From an uncultured Lachnospiraceae bacterium (GTDB lineage: Bacteria; Bacillota; Clostridia; Lachnospirales; Lachnospiraceae): DNA of 12,713 nt. The notes below the pieces were generated by a model, which did not search any database, was not told the DNA's origin, and saw only the letters and a list, made by a program, of their open reading frames with translations. Positions 6,714-12,713 of the stretch are shown one piece after another. The stretch covers positions 1-12,713 of the forward strand of contig CAKRRJ010000065.1 in the NCBI GenBank assembly GCA_934394615.1, given 5' to 3'. Every line of letters begins with the position of its first letter. Position 1 is the stretch's first letter. The position numbers and the translations under genes were made by a program.

Positions 6714-9700
6714 TTACGCGTCCAGCTGGTCCTCGATCAGATTGACCGATACCAGGGTCGACACGCCCTTTTCCTGCATGGTAATTCCATACAGGCGGTC
6801 CGACGCCACCATGGTACCTCGCCGGTGGGTGATCACAATAAACTGCGTATTCTTTGTCAGTTTATGCAAATAGCTGGCATAACGGTCTACGTTGGAATCA
6901 TCCAGTGCCGCCTCGATCTCGTCCAGAAGGCAGAACGGGGACGGTTTTAAGTTCTGGATCGCAAACAGCAGGGAGATCGCCGTCAGCGCTTTTTCCCCGC
7001 CGGAAAGCTGCATCATATTCTGCAGTTTCTTGCCCGGCGGCTGGGCAATGATCTGAATGCCTGCTTCCAGAATATCCTCATCTTCCTGTAAAGACAACGT
7101 ACCGTGTCCGCCCCCGAAGAGTTCCTTGAATACCCGGTCAAATTCTTTCCGGATTTCCGCGAACTTTTCTTCAAACTGGCGCCGCATGCCGGTATCCAGC
7201 TCCTGAATGATGCCCTGCAGGGTGGCTTCCGCCTCCACCAGGTCATCGTGCTGGGTCTTCATGAACTCGTAACGCTCTGAGATTTCTTTATAATCCTCGA
7301 TGGCATTGACATTGACGCTGCCAAGCGCCCGGACAGAAGCCTTCAGTTCGTCAATCCGCTTCCGGATCTCCGCAAGCGAAGAAAGTTCCGGAATACGCAG
7401 TTCTTTTGCAGAACCCGGAGTCAGCTCATACTCATCCCACAGATAGCTGATCTGGCTCTCCCGGCGCTCTTCCAGTTTTTCTTTCTGTCCCTGCAGGCGG
7501 AACAGTTCCTTATCCAGGCTGCCGATGCGGCCCGATAACTCTTCCCGCTTTCCAAAGAACGCTTTCTGCTGGCCGGATTTTTCTTCCTTTAACGCTGTCT
7601 GTGCCTCGATATCCGCGGCAATCTTCTGCTTTTCTTCCTCTGCATGGGTAATCAGCCCCTGCAGACGGGAAATCTCGGCGTTCTTTTCCCCGATCACGGA
7701 ACCGGAATCTGTACCGTGTTCCTGAAGCGTGTTCTGCTCCTCCTGCAGGGTTTTCATTTCCTGCTCGACACGGCCGATGTTTTCCTGCACGAAATCGACT
7801 TTCTGTTTTAAGTTTGCCGCCTCCAGACGAATTGCCTCCAGAGCCTTCGCCTTTTCCTCGCGGACTTTTTTCTGCTGTTCCAGTTCCCCGGTTACTGTTT
7901 CCATGCGGGCAGTCTCCTGCTCGCTGTCTTTTTTCAGGGTTTCCTGTTCTGCTGCCAGCTTCTTTCTGCCAGCCTCAATCTCACTGATCTGGCTTTCCAT
8001 CTGCTTGTTTTCCATGGCAAGATCCTGATAGGACTCCCGGATCTCCTCACGCTTGTCCTCAAGCTGGGCAACACTCATCTGCCGGGTGTTGGCCTGCAGG
8101 GAAACTTCATAGTGTTCTTTGTTAATCGCTTCCAGTTCCTCTTTCTTCTGCTGGGCAAGTCCCTCATTCAGCGTCAGTTCCTCCTGAATACGGTCCGAGG
8201 ACTCCAGAGCTTTCTGACAGGCTGCTTCAAGCTCCTCGAGCTCTCTTCGCCGTCCCAGCAGGTTGCTGGAATTTTTAAAGGCACCGCCCGTCATGGAACC
8301 GCCTGCGCTTAAAAGCTCGCCCTCCAGCGTAACGATCCGCAGAGAGTATTTAAACTTTCTCGCAAGCGCGATCGCATGGTCGATGGTGTCTGCCACTACC
8401 ACGCGCCCCAACAGATACTTCGCAAGCACCTGGTATTCCGGCTCCACATGGACCAGTTCGCTGGCAAGCCCGATCACGCCAGGTTCTTTTAATGCCTCCG
8501 GCTTTGAAAATCCGCCGTTTTGCCCGATACTGGTCAGGGGCAGGAACGTCACGCGCCCATAGCGGTTCTTCTTCAGATATTCAATCAGCTGCTTGGCTGT
8601 CTGCTCTGAATCCGTAACCACGTTCTGGATGCTTCCGCCAAGCGCAGTCTCGATGGCCGTCTCATATTTTTTCTCGGTTGTAACAAGATCTGCCACCACG
8701 CCCCGGATGCCGCGCACCCGGTCACGGACCTCCATGACACGGCGGATGCTGCCTCCGTAGCCCTCGTAGCGCTCCGCCAGGTTCTTTAGAGATTCCAGTT
8801 TGGTATATGCGGTGCGGTATTCCTGCTGCTTTTCGTTTAACGCGCGGGTCAGGCGGCGCACTTCCTGCTCACACTGGCTCATCTGGCCTTCACACTCTGT
8901 CTGCGCCAGTTCCAGCTCTTCCAGGCGTGCGGTGGTCTGTGCCAGCTTTTTGCGCTCCGTCTCAATCTGCTCATCCTGCACGGATTCATCACTCTTAAAC
9001 TTTAAAAGTTTCTGGCAGACCTCAGACCTGCGCACCTGCACCTGTTCAAGCATTGCCTCATAACGCTGGTCTCTGGCATGAATGGAGGCACTCTCGCTCA
9101 TGCCCGCAATTACACGGTTTCTGGCATCCGCAATCTGCTGCTCCATGAGCATCAGATTTTCATCGAGAGCCATAAGAGCGGCTTCTGCAGTCTCCTGCAT
9201 GGCCCTGCTGTCCTGTTCCGACTCTGCGATTCCCGCATTGTCTTCCTGGTATTTCCGGATCTGTTCCTGCTTTTCTTCCAGTGAATGGCCAATCGCCTCA
9301 ATCCGGGAGCGGATATGCTCGGCGTTCATCTTCTCCGTGTTGATTTGTTCCTTTAAGACATTGATCTGGCCTTCCAGATTTCCCTTGAGCATCTCTGCCT
9401 GGTTCATCTGGTTTCGTTTTTCGGTCAGAGCACTGTCCAGCTGCGCAACTTCCTGCTCCAGCTTCGCGTAAGTCTCTTTCAAATGTTCCGACTGCGCGGT
9501 CACATCCTGCAGGTCGCCGGAAACGATCGCTTCTTTCTGCTTTAAGTCTTCCAGTTGTTTTGTACTCTGCTCAGACTCCAGCAAAAAGAGATTGACATCG
9601 AACCGTTTCTGCTCTTCCTTCAGGGCCAGATACTTTTTTGCGGTCTCCGCCTGCTTTGCCAGCGGTCCTACCTGTTTTTCCAGCTCGGACAGGATATCGC

Positions 9701-10274
9701 TCACGCGGACCAGATTCTGCTTTTCATCTTCCAGCTTTTTCTGCGCGATTGCTTTCCTGCGCTTAAATTTTACAATTCCGGCCGCCTCATCAAACAGTTC
9801 ACGCCGTTCCTCCGGCTTGCCGCTTAAGATCTTGTCGATCTGTCCTTGTCCGATGATGGAGTAGCCTTCCTTACCGATACCTGTGTCATAGAAGAGCTCG
9901 CTGATATCTTTTAAGCGGCAGGCAGTTCCGTTAATCTTGTACTCACTCTCACCGGAACGGTACAGACGTCTCGACACCTTGACCTCATCGTAGTCGATGG
10001 GCAGCTGATGGTCCGAATTATCGAGCGTAATGGCAACGTAAGCAAAACCCTGCGGCTTTCGGATTTCCGTTCCCGCAAAGATGACATCCTGCATGGAACC
10101 GCCGCGAAGCTGTTTTACACGCTGTTCACCGAGTACCCAGCGCACCGCGTCCGCGACATTGCTCTTTCCGCTTCCGTTCGGACCGACAATGCCGGTAATG
10201 CCATTGTGGAACTCGAAGAGGATCCGGTTGGCAAAGGATTTGAATCCCTGTATCTCAATGCTCTTTAAATACAT
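6714..10274 (-). CDS. smc: Chromosome segregation ATPase SMC
   Basis: SMC condensin ATPase, which with ScpA and ScpB (not in this window) extrudes and organises chromosome loops for segregation. The 1186-residue length is the same as B. subtilis Smc. Layout: N-terminal head with Walker A GPNGSGKSN (31-39); a long glutamine/glutamate-rich coiled coil; a hinge at about 515-670, including GIRGVVADLV and the conserved GGSMTGGAF glycines; a returning coiled coil; and a C-terminal head with ABC signature LSGGEKALTA (from 1090), Walker B PFCLLDEIEAALDD (from 1113) and the H-loop region VITHRRGTM. The open frame continues 33 codons upstream, but MYLKSIEIQGFKSF is the invariant SMC N-terminus, and the ATG at 10274 has GAGAGGG upstream. 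It overlaps the end of rnc by 10 bp, implying translational coupling. Confidence 0.99.
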   Translation of the reverse strand: MYLKSIEIQGFKSFANRILFEFHNGITGIVGPNGSGKSNVADAVRWVLGEQRVKQLRGGSMQDVIFAGTEIRKPQGFAYVAITLDNSDHQLPIDYDEVKVSRRLYRSGESEYKINGTACRLKDISELFYDTGIGKEGYSIIGQGQIDKILSGKPEERRELFDEAAGIVKFKRRKAIAQKKLEDEKQNLVRVSDILSELEKQVGPLAKQAETAKKYLALKEEQKRFDVNLFLLESEQSTKQLEDLKQKEAIVSGDLQDVTAQSEHLKETYAKLEQEVAQLDSALTEKRNQMNQAEMLKGNLEGQINVLKEQINTEKMNAEHIRSRIEAIGHSLEEKQEQIRKYQEDNAGIAESEQDSRAMQETAEAALMALDENLMLMEQQIADARNRVIAGMSESASIHARDQRYEAMLEQVQVRRSEVCQKLLKFKSDESVQDEQIETERKKLAQTTARLEELELAQTECEGQMSQCEQEVRRLTRALNEKQQEYRTAYTKLESLKNLAERYEGYGGSIRRVMEVRDRVRGIRGVVADLVTTEKKYETAIETALGGSIQNVVTDSEQTAKQLIEYLKKNRYGRVTFLPLTSIGQNGGFSKPEALKEPGVIGLASELVHVEPEYQVLAKYLLGRVVVADTIDHAIALARKFKYSLRIVTLEGELLSAGGSMTGGAFKNSSNLLGRRRELEELEAACQKALESSDRIQEELTLNEGLAQQKKEELEAINKEHYEVSLQANTRQMSVAQLEDKREEIRESYQDLAMENKQMESQISEIEAGRKKLAAEQETLKKDSEQETARMETVTGELEQQKKVREEKAKALEAIRLEAANLKQKVDFVQENIGRVEQEMKTLQEEQNTLQEHGTDSGSVIGEKNAEISRLQGLITHAEEEKQKIAADIEAQTALKEEKSGQQKAFFGKREELSGRIGSLDKELFRLQGQKEKLEERRESQISYLWDEYELTPGSAKELRIPELSSLAEIRKRIDELKASVRALGSVNVNAIEDYKEISERYEFMKTQHDDLVEAEATLQGIIQELDTGMRRQFEEKFAEIRKEFDRVFKELFGGGHGTLSLQEDEDILEAGIQIIAQPPGKKLQNMMQLSGGEKALTAISLLFAIQNLKPSPFCLLDEIEAALDDSNVDRYASYLHKLTKNTQFIVITHRRGTMVASDRLYGITMQEKGVSTLVSVNLIEDQLDA

Positions 10275-10960
10275 TCTTTCCCTCTCAGTTTCAAAATGCC
10301 ATGGTAAGCGGCCACAGCCTCCGCTGCTTTCTTGGTTCCGCCGGTTCCGCGGCCTAACTCTTCGCCGCCGCACATTGCGCGCACCTCAAAGACCTTATGG
10401 TGATCCGGTCCTTCCTCGCGGAGGATCTCATACTCCAGATGAGCGCCCGCGGTTGCCTGGATCATCTCCTGCAGAATAGTCTTGCTATCGTAAAAGAGCT
10501 GTTTGTGCTCGATATCATTCAGAATAAACCGGTGAATGAACTCTTTTGCATTAGCAAAACCACCATCCAGATAGATGGAACCGATCAGAGCTTCCATGGC
10601 ATCGGAAACCACAGAGTTGCGCTCTCTTCCGCCGGTCGCCTCCTCGCCTTTTCCAAGCAGCAGGTAACTTCCCAGTTCCAGGTCCGCTGCGCAGTAAGCC
10701 AGGGTCGGCTCGCATACCAGGCTCGCGCGGATCTTGGAAAGTTCTCCCTCTGGTTTTTCCGGATATTTGTGATAGAGAAAATCACTCGAAACCAGCTCCA
10801 GCACGGCATCTCCCAAAAACTCCAGACGCTCATTGCAGACTGCCTTGTCCTTTTTATGCTCGTTTGCATAAGAACTGTGCGTCAGGGCACGGTGAAACAG
10901 GCTCTTGTCTTTGAACGTATAGCCGCACCGTTTTTCCAGCTCGTTTAAATCACGATTCAT
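10265..10960 (-). CDS. rnc: Ribonuclease III
   Basis: Double-strand-specific endoribonuclease that processes rRNA precursors and other structured RNAs, including scRNA/SRP RNA in B. subtilis. The 231-residue protein has the RNase III signature NERLEFLGDAVLEL (43-56, with catalytic-site E47 and D51) and the second acidic pair D120/E123 in VVSDAMEALIGSIYLDGG. A C-terminal dsRNA-binding domain (about 160-226) starts at KTILQEMIQ and contains GTGGTKKAAEAVAA. The ATG at 10960 is chosen: its site AAGGAG lies 11 nt upstream, which is a long spacing, but the only in-frame alternative, GTG at 10972, falls inside that site. Its stop overlaps the smc start by 10 bp. A 149-nt leader with two hairpins separates it from acpP and could be an RNase III substrate. 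Confidence 0.98.
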   Translation of the reverse strand: MNRDLNELEKRCGYTFKDKSLFHRALTHSSYANEHKKDKAVCNERLEFLGDAVLELVSSDFLYHKYPEKPEGELSKIRASLVCEPTLAYCAADLELGSYLLLGKGEEATGGRERNSVVSDAMEALIGSIYLDGGFANAKEFIHRFILNDIEHKQLFYDSKTILQEMIQATAGAHLEYEILREEGPDHHKVFEVRAMCGGEELGRGTGGTKKAAEAVAAYHGILKLRGKECI

Positions 10961-10992
10961 GTACGTTAACACTCCTTATCGTTCTTCATTTG

Positions 10993-11017
10993 TGTGTGCC
11001 AGGAATCTGTGCACACA
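10993..11017 (-). repeat. Promoter-proximal hairpin in the rnc leader (hairpin B)
   Basis: On the transcript, arms TGTGTGC and GCACACA pair perfectly, then after one bulged A a further CAG/CTG pair closes a four-base loop ATTC. It lies 32 nt upstream of the rnc start codon. No T-run follows, so it is not an intrinsic terminator. Its distance to rnc and its length make a leader processing element plausible. Confidence 0.55.
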
Positions 11018-11026
11018 TATTATGGG

Positions 11027-11058
11027 AAAGGGGCGCGCAAGGAATGCACAGCCCCTTT
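11027..11058 (-). repeat. Strong hairpin between acpP and rnc (hairpin A)
   Basis: Arms AAAGGGGC and GCCCCTTT form 8 bp; after a bulged U, GUGCA pairs with UGCGC (one U-G wobble) to give 13 bp in all around a UUCCU loop. On the transcribed strand only UUU follows, then CCC, so termination would be leaky. The opposite strand has a good T-tract (TTTTTCTTTGTTT), but there is no plus-strand gene to terminate. It could partly separate acpP (high expression) from rnc (low expression) or be an RNase III cleavage site. Confidence 0.6.
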
Positions 11059-11072
11059 TTCTTTGTTTATGA

Positions 11073-11091
11073 TATTGCGCCTGTATTGCGC
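11073..11091. repeat. Short direct repeat downstream of acpP
   Basis: The octamer TATTGCGC occurs at 11073-11080 and again at 11084-11091, a period of 11 bp or about one helical turn. It lies between the acpP stop and hairpin A. It may be chance, or a binding site for a protein on one face of the DNA. Confidence 0.3.
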
Positions 11092-11109
11092 GTTCCGTTT
11101 TTCCGGTTC

Positions 11110-11340
11110 TTAGTTCAGTGCGTTCTTGATCTGCTCAATTGCGTCGGAAACGCTGACGATCTGCTCAGCAACCTCAGTCGGGATCTCGATGTCGAACTCT
11201 TCCTCAATGCCCATGATGATCTGGAAGATATCCAGGGAATCTGCGCCAAGATCTTCTACGAAGGTGGTCTCCATGGTGATCTCGTCCGGCTCAATGTTTA
11301 ATACCTCTGCGATGATGTTCTGTAACTTCTCAAATTCCAT
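11110..11340 (-). CDS. acpP: Acyl carrier protein
   Basis: Small acidic carrier of acyl chains in type II fatty acid synthesis. The 76-residue product has the 4'-phosphopantetheine attachment serine S35 in [11 protein letters not shown], followed by the acidic helix [13 protein letters not shown] that partner enzymes recognise. The ATG at 11340 has GAGAGG 5 nt upstream, preceded by AGGAG. It follows plsX by 111 nt, which includes a strong dyad, and precedes rnc by 149 nt. In B. subtilis fabD and fabG lie between plsX and acpA; here they are absent from that place. The AcpP-PlsX pairing makes sense because PlsX takes acyl chains directly from acyl-ACP. Confidence 0.98.
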   Translation of the reverse strand: MEFEKLQNIIAEVLNIEPDEITMETTFVEDLGADSLDIFQIIMGIEEEFDIEIPTEVAEQIVSVSDAIEQIKNALN

Positions 11341-11378
11341 AATTTCCTCTCCTAACTTTTCTTTCTTGCTTATTTTGT

Positions 11379-11401
11379 AATTGTCCGGTGTCCGGACAAT
11401 T
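11379..11401. repeat. Perfect 10-bp dyad between plsX and acpP
   Basis: Arms AATTGTCCGG and CCGGACAATT with only 3 bp between them. The pairing can be extended by 2 bp on each side if one base is bulged. The core is also a tandem duplication of TGTCCGG (11382-11388 and 11389-11395), the second copy lying within a 10-bp palindrome TGTCCGGACA. No T-run follows on the transcribed strand, so it is not a classical terminator. Candidates are an operator or an mRNA processing hairpin ahead of acpP. Confidence 0.6.
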
Positions 11402-11451
11402 TACTTACAGATCCGGTTATTGCCCCTTGGGTTTGCAGTTTTATGCCTGAA

Positions 11452-12465
11452 TTACTGCTCTCCCTGCGCCTGGCTGTCCAGGCATTCTTTGATTTTTTCG
11501 TTGATCTTCTGTTCTTTGAAGGTCACACACTGAATAATGGAATTGCAGACCTCGGTAGCTTTGGAACTTCCGTGGGTCTTTACCACCAGGCCTTTGAGTC
11601 CTAACATCGGTGCGCCGCCGTACTGACTGGCATCGAATGCCTTTAAGGTCTCTTTGAGCGCCGGTTTTACAAGCAGGGCTCCGATCTTGCTGCGCAGGGA
11701 GCTCATCATGCCTTTCTTTACCATGGAAATAAGCGCTGCGCCGGTTCCCTCGTAAAGCTTTAAGATGACGTTGCCCGTAAATGCCTCACAGACGATGACA
11801 TCGGCTCCGCCATGCGGAATTTCCCGCGCCTCAATGCTTCCGGTAAAGTTGATGTCGGTGCACTGTTTTAACAGCGGGAAGGTTTCTTTGACCAAGGCAT
11901 TGCCCTTCTCCTCCTCAGCGCCGATATTCACAATTCCGACTCTCGGATTCTTAATTCCTATTACATGTTCCATATAAATAGAACCCATACGCGCGAACTG
12001 CACCAGATGGGAAGGTCTGGAATCGACGTTTGCCCCGCAGTCAAGCAGCAGGGACACACCCTTTTCCGTCGGGATGAGCGCGCCAAACGGCGGACGCTCC
12101 ACGCCTTTGATCCGTCCCACAAGTACCTGACCGCCTACCAGGACTGCTCCAGAACTGCCTGCCGACACAAATGCGTCCGCCTCGCCATTCTTTACCAGGT
12201 TCATTCCAACCACAATGGAGGAATCTTTCTTTCTGCGGATCGCGTTTACCGGCGGTTCTTCCGTCTCGATCACTTCCGAAGCCTGTACCAGTGAAATCTG
12301 CTCTTTCGGATAAGTGAGGGAAGCAAGTTCTTTCTTCACAGCCTCTTCCTGTCCGACTAACAGCACATGGATGTCGCTCCGCTTGTTCACGGCCTCAACC
12401 GCGCCCTTTACAATCTCGCCCGGGGCGTTGTCACCGCCCATTGCGTCAACAGCTACATTAATCAT
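11452..12465 (-). CDS. plsX: Phosphate acyltransferase PlsX
   Basis: Peripheral-membrane enzyme that converts acyl-ACP and phosphate to acyl-phosphate, the substrate of PlsY for the first step of phospholipid synthesis in most Gram-positive bacteria. The 337-residue protein carries the family N-terminus MINVAVDAMGGDNAPGEIVKG, then DAFVSAGSSGAVLVGG (97-112), LLDCGANVDSRPSHLVQFA (140-158), VGIVNIGAEEEKGN (176-189) and VCEAFTGNVILK (225-236). The ATG at 12465 has AAAAGGAG with 6 nt spacing. It is the first gene after the rpmF terminator and has its own promoter, about 40 nt of leader. The rpmF-plsX arrangement is widely conserved in bacteria. Confidence 0.98.
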   Translation of the reverse strand: MINVAVDAMGGDNAPGEIVKGAVEAVNKRSDIHVLLVGQEEAVKKELASLTYPKEQISLVQASEVIETEEPPVNAIRRKKDSSIVVGMNLVKNGEADAFVSAGSSGAVLVGGQVLVGRIKGVERPPFGALIPTEKGVSLLLDCGANVDSRPSHLVQFARMGSIYMEHVIGIKNPRVGIVNIGAEEEKGNALVKETFPLLKQCTDINFTGSIEAREIPHGGADVIVCEAFTGNVILKLYEGTGAALISMVKKGMMSSLRSKIGALLVKPALKETLKAFDASQYGGAPMLGLKGLVVKTHGSSKATEVCNSIIQCVTFKEQKINEKIKECLDSQAQGEQ

Positions 12466-12512
12466 AGAGTACTCCTTTTCGGCATTCGCCTCTAAAATCC
12501 ATTTCGTAATTA

Positions 12513-12541
12513 AATATACTAGATTCCATTCTATAAATCAA
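12513..12541 (-). promoter_or_regulatory. Sigma-A promoter of the plsX operon
   Basis: Minus-strand -35 TTGATT (12536-12541) and -10 TATATT (12513-12518) are separated by 17 bp. The predicted transcription start is near 12506, giving a leader of about 40 nt before plsX. It lies just downstream of the rpmF terminator, as expected for a new transcription unit. Confidence 0.68.
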
Positions 12542-12549
12542 TATGATTT
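12535..12549. promoter_or_regulatory. Dyad over the -35 box of the plsX promoter
   Basis: Perfect 6-bp arms AAATCA and TGATTT around three AT bases, covering the whole -35 hexamer. Its position and MarR-site-like size suit a repressor operator for the lipid genes, but it matches no operator consensus that I can name with confidence; AT-rich DNA makes chance dyads common. Confidence 0.35.
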
Positions 12550-12580
12550 TTCGGAAAGTACAAGGGATATGTGCGGACGT

Positions 12581-12613
12581 AAAAAGGCCCCGGAGAAAAC
12601 TCTCCGGGACCTT
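12581..12613 (-). terminator. Intrinsic terminator of rpmF
   Basis: On the minus strand, AAGG plus CCCGGAGA (joined by a U-G wobble) pairs with TCTCCGGG plus CCTT to make a 13-bp stem with the loop GTTT, followed directly by a run of U (plus-strand A's at 12581-12585). This is a textbook rho-independent terminator, 31 nt after the rpmF stop. Confidence 0.92.
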
Positions 12614-12643
12614 CCATGAAGCATCTGCTTCTCACGTTTCTAA

Positions 12644-12713
12644 TTAGTCCTCAACAGAAACGATCTCTTTCTTGTTGTAAGAACCACAAGCCTTGCAGAC
12701 TCTGTGAGGCATC
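12644..12713 (-). CDS. rpmF: 50S ribosomal protein L32, C-terminal part
   Basis: Only the last 22 codons and the stop are inside the window; the gene begins beyond the right edge. The visible residues, MPHRVCKACGSYNKKEIVS and then VED, are the conserved C-terminus of ribosomal protein L32. The pair CKAC is the second half of the zinc-binding four-cysteine site; the first CxxC would lie outside. L32 is a small protein of the large ribosomal subunit. A strong terminator follows, and plsX comes next, as in very many bacteria. The in-frame ATG at the edge is internal to the protein and is not its start. Confidence 0.95.
   Translation of the reverse strand, partial: MPHRVCKACGSYNKKEIVSVED

Noticed and set aside
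10275..10373. N-terminal extension of smc by 33 codons
   Set aside because: The extension is the rnc 3' end read in another frame (arginine-rich, low complexity), while MYLKSIEIQGFKSF is the conserved SMC start.
10397..10948. Plus-strand frame of 183 codons opposite rnc
   Set aside because: Antisense shadow of a well-supported RNase III gene; no independent coding evidence.
1..12713. A novel defence system, biosynthetic cluster, mobile element or CRISPR array
   Set aside because: Every frame of size with coding character belongs to a recognised housekeeping family; there are no transposase or phage genes, no terminal repeats and no repeat-spacer arrays.

Overview
The window reads as a housekeeping chromosome segment of a Firmicute, most likely a Lachnospiraceae-type clostridium. 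The evidence is gene order (rpmF-plsX-acpP-rnc-smc-ftsY followed by ylxM-ffh-rpsP-khpA, essentially the Bacillus/Clostridium arrangement), strong AGGAGG-type ribosome binding sites, a short FtsY without a long acidic domain, an 1186-residue Smc and a moderately GC-rich composition with AT-rich promoters. The genus cannot be named safely from this alone. All twelve genes lie on the minus strand, so transcription runs from high to low coordinates. All look intact except rpmF, which is cut by the window edge.

In order of transcription: (1) the 3' end of rpmF (ribosomal protein L32), followed by a strong intrinsic terminator (12581-12613). (2) A new transcription unit starts from a good sigma-A promoter (12513-12541) with plsX (phosphate acyltransferase) and acpP (acyl carrier protein), two phospholipid and fatty-acid functions. 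It continues into rnc (RNase III), smc (chromosome condensation ATPase) and ftsY (signal recognition particle receptor). (3) Three genes with no obvious link to the cluster follow closely: a biosynthetic-looking threonine ammonia-lyase with a C-terminal ACT domain, an unusual CLC-family anion transporter, and nth (endonuclease III). (4) A near-perfect sigma-A promoter (2352-2380) starts the second unit: ylxM, ffh (SRP54 GTPase), rpsP (S16) and khpA (KH-domain RNA-binding protein). This unit probably continues out of the window towards rimM, trmD and rplS.

FtsY and Ffh are the two GTPases of co-translational membrane targeting, and YlxM is an associated HTH-like protein. RpsP and KhpA belong to ribosome and RNA metabolism. 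PlsX and AcpP supply and carry acyl chains for membrane lipid. The region therefore joins membrane synthesis, protein export, RNA processing and chromosome segregation, which is normal for Firmicutes.

I see no mobile element, CRISPR array, tRNA or rRNA, and no convincing new multi-gene system. The points worth a second look are mostly in the intergenic DNA: tandem, mutually exclusive hairpins ahead of rnc; a tandem-repeat dyad between plsX and acpP; a dyad over the plsX -35 box; and an extremely short predicted leader plus a dyad at the ylxM promoter. The non-canonical CLC transporter is the most interesting protein. No gene-free stretch exceeds about 180 bases.
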